Source: Telmatospirillum sp. (GTDB lineage Bacteria; Pseudomonadota; Alphaproteobacteria; CACIAM-22H2). From it: a stretch of 64,000 nucleotides of DNA. Positions 19,226 through 27,920 of the stretch are shown here, piece after piece. Position numbers and translations under genes: made by a program. The stretch lies in assembly GCA_020248985.1 (NCBI GenBank), contig JADCGL010000016.1, positions 1 to 64,000 on the forward strand, written 5' to 3'. Position 1 is the stretch's first letter; every line of letters starts with the position of its first letter. Under the pieces are notes generated by a model. That model was not told where the DNA came from and ran no database searches. It saw only the letters and a list, made by a program, of their open reading frames with translations.

Positions 19226-20581
19226 ATGGATCGAACGAAGCCGGTGCATGTGATCGGAGGCGGGCTTGCGGGCTCGGAAGCGGCGTGGGCGCTTGCGCAA
19301 GCGGGCGTGCCCGTGGTGCTGCACGAGATGCGCGGGCTCAAAAAGACCGAAGCGCACCATACCGACAAATTCGCCGAGCTCGTCTGCTCGAATTCGTTCC
19401 GCTCCGACGAGTGGGAGATCAATGCGGTGGGCCTCTTGCATGCCGAGCTGCGCCAATTGGGCTCGCTCGTGATGCGCTGCGCCGACCGCCACAAAGTGCC
19501 GGCCGGGGCCGCTTTGGCGGTCGACCGCGAAGGCTTTTCGCAGGCCGTGACCGAGGCGATCGCGGCCGAGCCGTTGATCCGCATCGAGCGCGGAGAAATC
19601 GAGACGCTGCCGCCCGCCGATTGGGACAGCGTGATCGTGGCGACGGGCCCGCTGACGGCCCCTGCCCTCGCCGAGGCGATCCGTACACGCACGGGCGAAG
19701 AATCGCTGGCGTTTTTCGACGCGATCGCCCCCATCGTCCACAAGGACAGCATCGACATGTCGAAGGCCTGGCTGCAGTCGCGCTGGGACAAGGGCGAAGG
19801 TGCGGACTACATCAACTGCCCGCTCGACAAGGACCAATACGAAGCGTTTGTCGCGGGCCTCGTGGCGGGCGAAAAGACCGACTTCAAGGAATGGGAAAAA
19901 TCCACGCCCTATTTCGAAGGCTGTCTGCCGATCGAGGTGATGGCCGAGCGCGGCGCGGAAACATTGCGCTTCGGGCCGATGAAGCCGATCGGCCTCACGA
20001 ACCCGGCAACCGGAGGGCGTGCCTATGCCGTCGTGCAACTGCGGCAAGACAACGCGCTCGGTACGCTCTACAACATGGTGGGCTTCCAGACCAAGCTCAA
20101 ATACGGCGAGCAGGTGCGGCTTTTCCGCACCATCCCGGGGCTGGAAAACGCCGAATTTGCAAGGCTCGGTGGCATCCACCGCAATACGTTTTTAAATTCG
20201 CCCAAGCTGCTCGACGGGCAGCTGCGTTTGAAGGCCGAGCCGCGTTTGCGCTTCGCAGGCCAGATCACAGGCGTGGAAGGCTATGTGGAAAGTGCGGCGA
20301 TCGGTCTGCTCGCGGGTCGCTTCGCGGCGGCCGAGAAACTGGGGCGCGAGCAAGCGCCGCCGCCGCCGACCACGGCGTTCGGCGCCCTGCTCGCCCACCT
20401 CACCGGCGGGGCGAATGCCGACACGTTCCAGCCGATGAACTGCAATTTCGGGCTGTTTCCGCCTTTGGCCGAAACCTCGAAACGCATCAAAGGCCAGGAC
20501 CGCAAGAAGCTCTATGCGCATCGCGCGCGCGCCGATTTGGCCGCCTGGCTCGCAGCGCAAAGCTCAGAGGCGGCCGCGTAG
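19226..20581 (+). CDS. trmFO: methylenetetrahydrofolate-tRNA-(uracil-5-)-methyltransferase
   Basis: 451 residues. This FAD enzyme methylates U54 in the T-loop of tRNA using methylenetetrahydrofolate. The N-terminal FAD motif is [19 protein letters not shown]. Family blocks include [64 protein letters not shown], the [16 protein letters not shown] region and [14 protein letters not shown] 19226 matches the family start; the frame is open upstream. Its last 18 bases overlap the 3' end of the convergent gene at 20564. Confidence 0.95.
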   Translation: MDRTKPVHVIGGGLAGSEAAWALAQAGVPVVLHEMRGLKKTEAHHTDKFAELVCSNSFRSDEWEINAVGLLHAELRQLGSLVMRCADRHKVPAGAALAVDREGFSQAVTEAIAAEPLIRIERGEIETLPPADWDSVIVATGPLTAPALAEAIRTRTGEESLAFFDAIAPIVHKDSIDMSKAWLQSRWDKGEGADYINCPLDKDQYEAFVAGLVAGEKTDFKEWEKSTPYFEGCLPIEVMAERGAETLRFGPMKPIGLTNPATGGRAYAVVQLRQDNALGTLYNMVGFQTKLKYGEQVRLFRTIPGLENAEFARLGGIHRNTFLNSPKLLDGQLRLKAEPRLRFAGQITGVEGYVESAAIGLLAGRFAAAEKLGREQAPPPPTTAFGALLAHLTGGANADTFQPMNCNFGLFPPLAETSKRIKGQDRKKLYAHRARADLAAWLAAQSSEAAA

Positions 20582-21370
20582 GCGCACCCACAAAAGCCGC
20601 CAGATATCGCCCGGATGCGGGGCCTGCAAAGACAGTGCAAACGGATCGAAGCGGCATGCGGCCAGCCGCTTGAGCCACATGCGTGCGAGCGCTGCCGGCA
20701 AAGCGGCAGGCAATGCGGCACGCGGGATTGGGGCCTCCAGCAGATCGCGCGCACGATGCACGATGGGTTCGATCGCTGCGGCGATTTTTGGACCGGCCTT
20801 GCCTTCGTGGATCGTCTCGGCCGTCAAGCCCGCCTGCGCGATCAAATCGGCCGGCAAAGGCAAGCGGCGCTGGCGCGCGTAGAACGGCAAGGCACGCACG
20901 ATGCCGGCGAGCGCGTAGCCGGTGCCGAGGTCTTCGGCCGCTGCCGTATCGCACCCGGCGGCTGCAAACGCCGCCTTGAAGATGCTGCCCGAAGTTTCGC
21001 GCGCATAGGCCGCCATGTCGGCAATGTCGGCAAACGGCGCATCGTCGAGGTCGCGTTCGCGGCCGTCGATGGCGCGTCCAAGCTCCGCCAGATCGAGCTC
21101 CGCCGTCGCCACGCAGGCCACGATCGGGTGTTTTCGCAGGGGCCCGCCCGCCGCGATTTCGGCCAAGGCTTCGCGCCACCATTGCAGGCGGATCTGGCCC
21201 AGCAGCGGCTCGGACACGGTTTCGCGCACGCGCGCGATTTCGACGTTGAACGCGTAGAGGGCGGTGAGCCGCGCGCGCAATGGGGCTGGGGCGAGCAAAG
21301 TCGCGCGCCAGCGGTCGGGGTCGTAGCGGCGAAACTGCGCATCGGCTTCGGCAACTTCGTGCGGTTCCAT
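20564..21370 (-). CDS. squalene/phytoene synthase-fold protein, NDUFAF6-like
   Basis: 268 residues. It has the fold of trans-isoprenyl diphosphate synthases, but the first Asp-rich motif of true synthases is absent: the equivalent region reads [32 protein letters not shown]. The second keeps only part of the pattern. RLQWWREAL and this spacing are characteristic of the NDUFAF6 (C8orf38) branch, a mitochondrial complex I assembly factor. A scaffold role is therefore more likely than squalene synthesis, although it stands divergent from hpnC with only 41 bases between. Its 3' end overlaps trmFO. Confidence 0.8.
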   Translation of the reverse strand: MEPHEVAEADAQFRRYDPDRWRATLLAPAPLRARLTALYAFNVEIARVRETVSEPLLGQIRLQWWREALAEIAAGGPLRKHPIVACVATAELDLAELGRAIDGRERDLDDAPFADIADMAAYARETSGSIFKAAFAAAGCDTAAAEDLGTGYALAGIVRALPFYARQRRLPLPADLIAQAGLTAETIHEGKAGPKIAAAIEPIVHRARDLLEAPIPRAALPAALPAALARMWLKRLAACRFDPFALSLQAPHPGDIWRLLWVRLRGRL

Positions 21371-21411
21371 GCAATGCTATATAGACGGGCCCTCCAACGG
21401 AATCGACCTTC

Positions 21412-22224
21412 GTGAGCAGCCGCACCGCCTCCACCGAGAATTTTCCGGTCGCCTCTTTTCTGATCGCGCCTGCGCATCGGCCGACGGTGCTGGCCTTCTA
21501 TCGCTTCGCGCGCGAAGCCGACGACGTCGCCGACGATCCGGCCTTGGACGGCGATGCCAAAACCGCGCGGCTCGAAGCCTTCGACCAAGCCTTGCAAGGC
21601 AGTGCGGACGGCCCCGAAAGCGCGCAGACCTTGCGTGCCGCACTCGTCGACCGGGGCCTCAGCCTCGACCATCCGCGCCATCTGCTGCAGGCATTTCTGG
21701 CCGATGCGCGCGGCCGGCCCTGCCGGTCGTGGTCGGATCTCATCGCCTATTGCCGCTTCTCGGCGGCCCCCGTCGGGCGCTTCCTGCTCGATCTGCATGG
21801 GGAAGATCGCGCGGCGTGGCCCGCTTCGGATGCGCTGTGCACGTCGCTGCAGATCCTCAATCATCTGCAGGATGCCAAGCAAGATTGGGCCGATCTGCGA
21901 AGGCTCTATGTGCCGCGCGATTGGCTCGTGCAGGCGGGTCTCGCCGAGCGCGATCTGTTGGGGCCTCGCCTCGCGCCGCCCTTGCGCGGCGTCTACGACC
22001 GCGTGCTCGATCGCGTCGACGAGCTCAATCTGCAGGCGCGCCCGCTCGTGCGCGCGATCGCGGATCGGCGCCTGCGCATGGAAGCGGCCGGCATCCATGC
22101 GATCGCCCTGCATCTCGCCAAACGCCTGCGCCGTGGCGATCCGCTCGCGGCACGCGTGGCCCCGACGCGCTTGGGCAAGGCCGCCGCCCTCGTGCGCGCT
22201 TTGGCGGCCGGGCTCGTTCGATGA
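21412..22224 (+). CDS. hpnC: squalene synthase HpnC (hydroxysqualene synthase)
   Basis: 270 residues from GTG 21412. In the HpnCDE route HpnD makes presqualene diphosphate, HpnC converts it to hydroxysqualene and HpnE reduces that to squalene for hopanoids. The family start ENFPVASFLIAPAHRP is present, with Asp motifs READDVADD and LNHLQDAKQDW and the segment RRLYVPRDWL. It is first in a three-gene operon and overlaps hpnD by ATGA. The cyclase gene (hpnF/shc) is not in this window. Confidence 0.93.
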   Translation: MSSRTASTENFPVASFLIAPAHRPTVLAFYRFAREADDVADDPALDGDAKTARLEAFDQALQGSADGPESAQTLRAALVDRGLSLDHPRHLLQAFLADARGRPCRSWSDLIAYCRFSAAPVGRFLLDLHGEDRAAWPASDALCTSLQILNHLQDAKQDWADLRRLYVPRDWLVQAGLAERDLLGPRLAPPLRGVYDRVLDRVDELNLQARPLVRAIADRRLRMEAAGIHAIALHLAKRLRRGDPLAARVAPTRLGKAAALVRALAAGLVR

Positions 22225-22934
22225 GCGAGGCCCGCCGCCGCTCCACCTTCTACTGGGCGATGCGCCTGCTTCCTGCCGAACGGCGCGAAGCTCTGTTCGC
22301 CCTCTACGATATCGCGCGCGCCATCGACGATGTCGCCGACGGCCCGGGCGGCGTGGAGGAGCGGCGGCAAGGCCTGGCGCACTGGCGCACCCAAGTCGCG
22401 GCGATCTATGAGGGCACGCCGGTCGAACCCATCGCGCGCGCGTTCCAGCCCCACGCCAAACGTTTCGGCCTGCCGCGCGCCGAGCTCGATGCGCTGATCG
22501 ATGGCCAGCTCATGGATCTCGAGCCCATGGTCTTCGACGAGGCGTCCTTTGTGCTCTATTGCCGCCGCGTCGCCGGGACCATCGGCATGCTGGCCCTGCC
22601 GATCTTCGGCGCAAACGGGGCTGCCGCCGAGCGCTATGCGATCGCGTTGGGCGAAGGGCTGCAGCGAGTCAATGTGCTACGCGATATCGCCGAAGATGCC
22701 GCGCGCGGCCGCAGCTATCTGCCCGAACCGGTCGATGTGTTTTCGGCACGCGCAGCCGCCAAACTCGCGCAAGCCAAAGCGATGCTGCCCGATCTCGAGC
22801 GCCGCGCCCTGCGGCCCGCGATCGTGATGGGCGAACTCTACGAAGCCCTGCTGCAGGCCGTGATGCGCGGCGAGAGGCTCGGAAGCTGGGGCAAATTCGC
22901 TGCCGTGCTGCGCGGCCTGTGGGGCAGCCGATGA
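22221..22934 (+). CDS. hpnD: presqualene diphosphate synthase HpnD
   Basis: 237 residues, somewhat shorter than many HpnD proteins. It condenses two farnesyl diphosphates to presqualene diphosphate. Both Asp-rich motifs are intact (IDDVADG near residue 35 and NVLRDIAEDAARGRSYLP), as is STFYWAMRLLP at the N-terminus. It is coupled by ATGA overlaps to hpnC upstream and hpnE downstream. Confidence 0.94.
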   Translation: MSEARRRSTFYWAMRLLPAERREALFALYDIARAIDDVADGPGGVEERRQGLAHWRTQVAAIYEGTPVEPIARAFQPHAKRFGLPRAELDALIDGQLMDLEPMVFDEASFVLYCRRVAGTIGMLALPIFGANGAAAERYAIALGEGLQRVNVLRDIAEDAARGRSYLPEPVDVFSARAAAKLAQAKAMLPDLERRALRPAIVMGELYEALLQAVMRGERLGSWGKFAAVLRGLWGSR

Positions 22935-24223
22935 GCCCGCCGGATGTGCATATTGTGGGGGCTGGGCTCGCCGGGCTTTCGGCCGCCCTCGCCCTCTCCG
23001 AAGCCGGTGCAAGCGTGCGCATCCACGAAGCGGCCCCGTTCGCGGGCGGACGCTGCCGCTCGTTCGACGATCCGATCCTCGAGCGGCGCATCGACAATGG
23101 CGGCCATGTCGTCATGTCCTCGAACACGGCCACCTTCGCGTATCTCGGCGCGATCGGGGCCACTGATCGGCTCGACGGAATCGTGCCCGCCCGCTTTCCG
23201 TTCCTCGATCTTGCCACCGGCGAAAGCTGGACGATCCGGCCCAATGCGGGGCCGATCCCGTGGTGGATCATGGCCGCCGGGCGCCGCGTACCCGGAACCC
23301 GGCCGGCCGATTATGCCGAAGCGCTGCAGCTCTATTTTGCGCCCGCCGATGCACGGGTCGTCGATCGGCTCGATCCCCACGGCCCGCTCTTCGAGGCATT
23401 GTGGGCCCCACTTGCGGTCGCCGTGCTCAATACCGACCCGCGCGAAGGGGCCGCCCGCCCGCTCGCCACGATGCTCGCCAACAGTTTCGGCAAGGGCGAG
23501 GCCGCGTGCCGCCCCTATCTCGCCGCCAACGGCCTTTCGGACGCATTCATCGATCCCGCGATCGCAGCTTTGGCGCGGCGCGGCGTCGAGATCGAAACCG
23601 GGCGCGCCCTTTCGGGCGTTCAGATCGAGCGCGGCCAAGCGGTGGCGCTCGATTTTGCCGAAGAGCGCCTCATGCTGTGCGGGGCCTGCGTGGTGCTGGC
23701 CCTGCCGCCTTATGCGGTCGCACGGCTGCTTCCGGGCATCGTCGTGCCGGCCGATATGTCGCCGATCGTGAATGCGCATTATCGGCTCGACGGGCCGATC
23801 GAACTGCCCGGCGGCACGCGGCTCTTGGGCCTGATCGGCGGCTCGGCGCAATGGCTGATCGCCACGGGCGATGTGCTCAGCGTCACGGTCAGTGCGGCCG
23901 ACGATCTCGTCGAACGGCCGAACGAAGCGCTTGCGGCCCTGCTGTGGCGCGATTGTGCGGCGGCCCTCGGGCGCCCTGCGCTGCCCGTCCCGCCGAGCCG
24001 CATTGTGAAGGAAAAGCGCGCCACCTTGCGGCTTACTCCGGCACAGGAAATGCAGCGGCCCGATGCCGCGACAGCCACGCAAAATCTCTATCTTGCGGGG
24101 GACTGGACGCAGACCGGGCTTCCGCCGACAATAGAAAGCGCGATTCGGTCCGGATCAAACGCGGCGCATTCTGTGCTCCAAGGGCACAGTGTTCGGCCGC
24201 ACGCACCCTCACTTTTGGAGTAG
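22931..24223 (+). CDS. hpnE: hydroxysqualene dehydroxylase HpnE
   Basis: 430 residues. This FAD-dependent amine-oxidase-fold protein completes squalene formation. It starts with the FAD-binding motif VHIVGAGLAGLSAALALSEAGASVRIHEAA, then GGRCRSFDD and DNGGHVVMSSN, and ends with LYLAGDWTQTGLPPTIESAIRSG, typical of the carotene desaturase/squalene-associated FAD family. The start overlaps the hpnD stop by ATGA. A membrane protein gene follows after 7 bases. Confidence 0.92.
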   Translation: MSPPDVHIVGAGLAGLSAALALSEAGASVRIHEAAPFAGGRCRSFDDPILERRIDNGGHVVMSSNTATFAYLGAIGATDRLDGIVPARFPFLDLATGESWTIRPNAGPIPWWIMAAGRRVPGTRPADYAEALQLYFAPADARVVDRLDPHGPLFEALWAPLAVAVLNTDPREGAARPLATMLANSFGKGEAACRPYLAANGLSDAFIDPAIAALARRGVEIETGRALSGVQIERGQAVALDFAEERLMLCGACVVLALPPYAVARLLPGIVVPADMSPIVNAHYRLDGPIELPGGTRLLGLIGGSAQWLIATGDVLSVTVSAADDLVERPNEALAALLWRDCAAALGRPALPVPPSRIVKEKRATLRLTPAQEMQRPDAATATQNLYLAGDWTQTGLPPTIESAIRSGSNAAHSVLQGHSVRPHAPSLLE

Positions 24224-24230
24224 ATGAAAA

Positions 24231-24833
24231 ATGGTCGATTTTCTCGCAAAACTCGGGCTCGACAAGCTCGATCGCGCGCTGATGTACGGCGTGGCACTGT
24301 CCTTGATTCTGGCGGTGCTTTCGAACGCGATCTATATGGAAGCTAGCTGGATCGCCTTCTTCGTGCGCTGGCTGCACGTGCTGTCCGGCGTGATGTGGGT
24401 GGGGCTGCTTTGGTACTTCAACTTCGTCCAGATTCCGTCGATGCCGAAAATCCCGGACGAGCAGAAGCCCGCCGTCTCGAAGGTCATCGCGCCCACGGCC
24501 CTGTTCTGGTTCCGCTGGGCGGCCCTCGCCACCCTCGTCACCGGTCTGCTGCTGGCGATGCTCAACGGCTACATCGTGCAGGCGCTGACCCTGACGGGCA
24601 CCGGCCCCGCCAAGCTCATTGGTATCGGCATGTGGCTCGGCATCGTCATGGCCTATAACGTGTGGATGATCATCTGGCCGAACCAGAAGATCGCGCTCGG
24701 CATGGTCGAAGCCGACGCCGACACCAAGAAGAAGGCGGCGCGCACGGCCATGATCACCAGCCGTTTCAACACTATGTTCTCGATCCCCATGCTCTATTTC
24801 ATGGTGGGCGCGCAGAATATCGCCGCCGGCTAA
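24231..24833 (+). CDS. PuuD-like (urate oxidase N-terminal type) membrane protein
   Basis: 200 residues with about five hydrophobic helices (MYGVALSLILAVLSNAIYM, ASWIAFFVRWLHVLSGVMWVGLLWYFNF, FWFRWAALATLVTGLLLAML, LIGIGMWLGIVMAYNVWMIIWP, MFSIPMLYFMVG). RWLHVLSGVMWVGLLWYFNFVQ matches the membrane part of PuuD urate hydroxylases. It lacks the C-terminal cytochrome c domain of full-length PuuD, so enzymatic activity on urate is doubtful. TGGAG precedes the ATG, and it may be co-transcribed with hpnCDE. A terminator hairpin follows. Confidence 0.72.
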   Translation: MVDFLAKLGLDKLDRALMYGVALSLILAVLSNAIYMEASWIAFFVRWLHVLSGVMWVGLLWYFNFVQIPSMPKIPDEQKPAVSKVIAPTALFWFRWAALATLVTGLLLAMLNGYIVQALTLTGTGPAKLIGIGMWLGIVMAYNVWMIIWPNQKIALGMVEADADTKKKAARTAMITSRFNTMFSIPMLYFMVGAQNIAAG

Positions 24834-24856
24834 GGCCTAGCGAACACGAACGGCGA

Positions 24857-24887
24857 AACGGGGCCCTCGCGGGCCCCGTTTTCGTTT
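24857..24887. terminator. rho-independent terminator between convergent genes
   Basis: AACGGGGCCC-TCGC-GGGCCCCGTT is a perfect 10-base-pair hairpin followed by TTCGTTT on the plus strand. It lies between the PuuD-like gene and the end of the Mth938-like gene and can serve both strands. Confidence 0.88.
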
Positions 24888-25271
24888 CTATAGAGCGAAA
24901 AGACAGGCCGCCACACGGCGTTCTTCGGCCAGCAGCACATTGTAGGTGCGGCACGCAGCCCCGGTATCCATCGTGTCGGCCACCATGCCCAGATCGCGCA
25001 AGGCCGTGCGCACGACTGGCTTCAGGAACTGGCCGCGGGCACCCATGCCGATCAGCAAGATGCTTGGACGCCGCTCGGGTGCAATCGCTGCAAGCGCATC
25101 GAAATCCGACACAACGAGGGCTGCGATATCGATCGGGCGCCAAGGCAGAATGGCGTCCGGCAGCAGGATCAGCGAACCGTCGTGACGCTCGCCGCGAATG
25201 GTGAAAACGCCCGGCCCATAGCCGTCCACGACCTTGCGGTCGGGATGCGGGGCTGGCGGCGGGGCGGCCAC
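24888..25271 (-). CDS. Mth938-fold protein, NDUFAF3-like
   Basis: 127 residues from GTG 25271. It matches the Mth938/DUF498 fold: VVDGYGPGVFTIRGERHDGSLILLPD, WRPIDIAALVVSDFDAL, ILLIGMGARGQFL and the C-terminal MDTGAACRTYNVLLAEERRVAACLFAL. The human homologue NDUFAF3 is a complex I assembly factor. It starts 12 bases after the secF stop, so it belongs to the yajC-secD-secF operon. This neighbourhood suggests a role in inner-membrane complex assembly. An NDUFAF6-like gene is 3.5 kb away. Confidence 0.88.
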   Translation of the reverse strand: MAAPPPAPHPDRKVVDGYGPGVFTIRGERHDGSLILLPDAILPWRPIDIAALVVSDFDALAAIAPERRPSILLIGMGARGQFLKPVVRTALRDLGMVADTMDTGAACRTYNVLLAEERRVAACLFAL

Positions 25272-25283
25272 GGGCGGCGGCCG

Positions 25284-26249
25284 TTAGGGTGTGGCCGGTG
25301 CGGCGTCGTCGGTTTTGCCGGGCGGCGGCCCGCGGCGCAATTTGTCTTCGCCCAAGAACAGCAGAATGGGTGCTGCGATGAAGATCGAGGACGAGGTCGC
25401 AAGCACGATGCCGAACAGCATGACCCAAGCGAACTCTTCAAGCGCTTCGCCGCCGAACAGCGCGAGCGGCAAGGTCGCAAGGAACGTCGCCACCGACGTG
25501 CCGACCGTGCGGGACATGGTTTCGTTGATCGAAAGATCGATCAGATCGCGCAGCGGCATCGATTTGTATTTGCGCAGATTCTCGCGCACGCGGTCGTAGA
25601 CGACGACCTTGTCGTTGATCGAGTAGCCCATCACGGTGAGCAAAGCCGCGATCGCCACGAGATTGAACTGGAAGTCGGCCACCACGTAGAAGCCGACCAT
25701 CTTGGTGATGTCGAGCAGCAGCGTCACGACGGCGCCGACGCCGAACTGCCATTCGAACCGGAACCAAATATAGAAAAGCATCGCGACCATGCTCAAGCCC
25801 AGGGCCAGCATGCCGTTGCGGAACAGCTCTTCGGACACTGAAGCGCCGACCGCTTCGACGCGCCTGATCTGTACGCCGGGGAAGCTCTGTTGGAGGGCAC
25901 CGCGCACGCGCTCGACCGCGCGCTGCTGGGCCGCGTCGTCGCCGGGTTGGCGCTCGAGGCGGATCAGCACGTCGTTGGGCGAGCCGAATTGCTGCAGGCC
26001 CGCCTGGCCGACATTGAGTGTCTGCAGCATGCCGCGGATCGCGGGGAAGTCGGCTGGCGCTTGCGTGCGCGCCTCGATCACGATGCCGCCCTTGAAGTCG
26101 ATGCCGTAGTTCAGGCCAGGATGGAAATAGAGAACGACCGAGATGATCGACAGCAGTGCGGACAAGCCCACGCCCGCGAAGCGGCCTTTCATGAACTTGA
26201 TGTCGGTCTTGTCGGGGAACAGCCGCAGACGCGGGAACAGGCGGATCAT
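25284..26249 (-). CDS. secF: protein translocase subunit SecF
   Basis: 321 residues. With SecD it uses the proton gradient to pull proteins through SecYEG on the periplasmic side. There are six membrane helices, with YGIDFKGGIVIEART after the first, the RVEAVGASVSEELFRNGMLAL motif, and GYSINDKVVVYDRVRENLRKY and GTSVATFLATLPLALFGG at the C-terminal half. It follows secD by 14 bases. The Pro/Gly-rich C-terminal tail is unremarkable. Confidence 0.96.
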   Translation of the reverse strand: MIRLFPRLRLFPDKTDIKFMKGRFAGVGLSALLSIISVVLYFHPGLNYGIDFKGGIVIEARTQAPADFPAIRGMLQTLNVGQAGLQQFGSPNDVLIRLERQPGDDAAQQRAVERVRGALQQSFPGVQIRRVEAVGASVSEELFRNGMLALGLSMVAMLFYIWFRFEWQFGVGAVVTLLLDITKMVGFYVVADFQFNLVAIAALLTVMGYSINDKVVVYDRVRENLRKYKSMPLRDLIDLSINETMSRTVGTSVATFLATLPLALFGGEALEEFAWVMLFGIVLATSSSIFIAAPILLFLGEDKLRRGPPPGKTDDAAPATP

Positions 26250-26263
26250 GGGCAGGGTGTCCT

Positions 26264-27871
26264 TCAGACTGGCAGCGTTTGGCGCTTTTTGGCGCGCAGC
26301 CAGACAACCATCATCAGACGCACGAGGACCGTGGCGGTGAACATCGAAGTCAAGATGCCGAGCGTGATCGTGACCGCAAAGCCCCGCACGGGGCCCGAGC
26401 CGAAGGCGAACAGCAGCATCATCTTGATGAGGGTCGTGAGGTTGGAGTCGACGATGGTCGAGAAAGCGCGCGAGAAGCCCGCTTCCATCGCGGCATAGGG
26501 CGATTTGCCCGCGGCCGTCTCTTCGCGAATGCGCTCGTTGATCAAGATGTTCGCGTCGACCGAGAGGCCCAAGGTCAGCAGCAAGCCCGCCATGCCGGGC
26601 AATGTCAACGTGGCGTGCAGCATCGAAAGGGCCGCGACGGTCAAGAACAGGTTCGCGACGAGGCCCAAGCACGCAAACACGCCGAACAGCCCGTAGCTCC
26701 AAATGATGAAGCCGAACACGAGCACGAGCCCGACCAGGATCGAGGCAATGCCGGCGCGGATGGCATCGGCCCCAAGATCGGGACCGACCGTGCGCTCTTC
26801 GACGATCGTGAGCGGTGCGGGCAAAGCACCTGCACGCAGGAGGACGGCAAGGTCTTGCGCGTCGCGCGCGGTGAAGCGGCCCGAGATCTGGCCGCGACCG
26901 CCGGTGATCGGCTCCCGGATCACCGGTGCGCTGATGACCTTGTCGTCGAGCACGATCGCGAAGGGTCGGCCGACATTCTGGCGCGTCACGTCGCCGAAGC
27001 GGCGCGCCCCCAGCGAGTCGAACTCGAAATTGACGATCCATTCGCCGGTCTGCGGATTGGTACCGGCCGAGGCGCGCGTGAGGTTCGCACCTTCCACTTC
27101 CACGCGCTGGCGCACCGCATAGAGCGTTGCCTGGCCGTCGCTGCGCCGTTCGTTTTCGGCGCGCATGATCTCCACACCCGGCGGCGGCCGCTGGCCGGAA
27201 TTGGGATCGAAATTCGGGTCGAGCAGCCGGAACGTCATCTTGGCGGTAGTGCCGAGCAGACGCTTGATGCGGTCGGGATCGTCCACGCCGGGCAACTGCA
27301 CCAAAATGCGATTGGCCCCCTGGCGCGCGATCGTGGGTTCGTTCACGCCGGTTTCGTCGATACGGCGGCGCACGATCTCGATCGACTGTTCGACCGCTTG
27401 CGTCGCCTTGTCGCGCAACGCGACTTCCGTGAGCAGGATCGTGACTGTGCCGTCGGGCGTGGATTGAATGTCGAGATCGGGCGTGCCGCCGCCGAGCCCG
27501 CCCGTGCCGACATTGGTCACGATCTCGCGCAATGCGCGCACGGCGTCCGCCGCCTGTGCGGGATCGCGCACCTGGAAGACGACGGCGTTTTCGCGCGCCG
27601 CAATGCCCAAGATGGCGATGTTGCCCGCGCGCATGCGCGTGCGCACCTGGTCCTGAATATTCACTAGCCGCTCGCGCACCACGGCGGGCATATCCACCTC
27701 GAGCAGCAGATACGAGCCGCCGCGCAGATCGAGGCCCAGATTCATCGCCGCATAGGGGACCGATTCCGGCCACCAGGACGGCCGCGGGATCACATTGGGC
27801 AACGAAAGGATCACGCCGGCCAAACACAGACCGACGATCGACCAGATCTTCCAGCGCGCGAAAAACAGCAT
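26264..27871 (-). CDS. secD: protein translocase subunit SecD
   Basis: 535 residues, normal length. It is the SecF partner. NLGLDLRGGSYLLLEVD follows the first membrane helix; the P1 periplasmic domain occupies ~60-340; then come the DLAVLLRAGALPAPLTIVEERTVGPDLG block and the C-terminal helices with SVDANILINERIREE. It lies between yajC and secF on the minus strand. A strong hairpin occupies the yajC-secD gap. Confidence 0.97.
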   Translation of the reverse strand: MLFFARWKIWSIVGLCLAGVILSLPNVIPRPSWWPESVPYAAMNLGLDLRGGSYLLLEVDMPAVVRERLVNIQDQVRTRMRAGNIAILGIAARENAVVFQVRDPAQAADAVRALREIVTNVGTGGLGGGTPDLDIQSTPDGTVTILLTEVALRDKATQAVEQSIEIVRRRIDETGVNEPTIARQGANRILVQLPGVDDPDRIKRLLGTTAKMTFRLLDPNFDPNSGQRPPPGVEIMRAENERRSDGQATLYAVRQRVEVEGANLTRASAGTNPQTGEWIVNFEFDSLGARRFGDVTRQNVGRPFAIVLDDKVISAPVIREPITGGRGQISGRFTARDAQDLAVLLRAGALPAPLTIVEERTVGPDLGADAIRAGIASILVGLVLVFGFIIWSYGLFGVFACLGLVANLFLTVAALSMLHATLTLPGMAGLLLTLGLSVDANILINERIREETAAGKSPYAAMEAGFSRAFSTIVDSNLTTLIKMMLLFAFGSGPVRGFAVTITLGILTSMFTATVLVRLMMVVWLRAKKRQTLPV

Positions 27872-27889
27872 CGTTTCGAGTCTCGACGA

Positions 27890-27914
27890 TGCCGCCCCTT
27901 TTATCGGGGCGGCA
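27890..27914 (-). promoter_or_regulatory. hairpin in the yajC-secD gap
   Basis: TGCCGCCCC and GGGGCGGCA form a perfect 9-base-pair stem with a 7-base loop, in the 49-base space between the yajC stop and the secD start. No U-run follows in the direction of transcription, so termination is unlikely to be complete. It could act as an attenuator, a processing site or a stabilising structure for the downstream message. Confidence 0.6.
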
Positions 27915-27920
27915 CCGTTC

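Noticed and set aside
17524-21385. Identical 14-base stretch AATGCTATATAGAC in the gaps at ~17523 and ~21371
   Set aside because: Several chance pairs of identical 14-mers are expected in 64 kb. No symmetry, no further copies seen and no consistent distance to a start codon.
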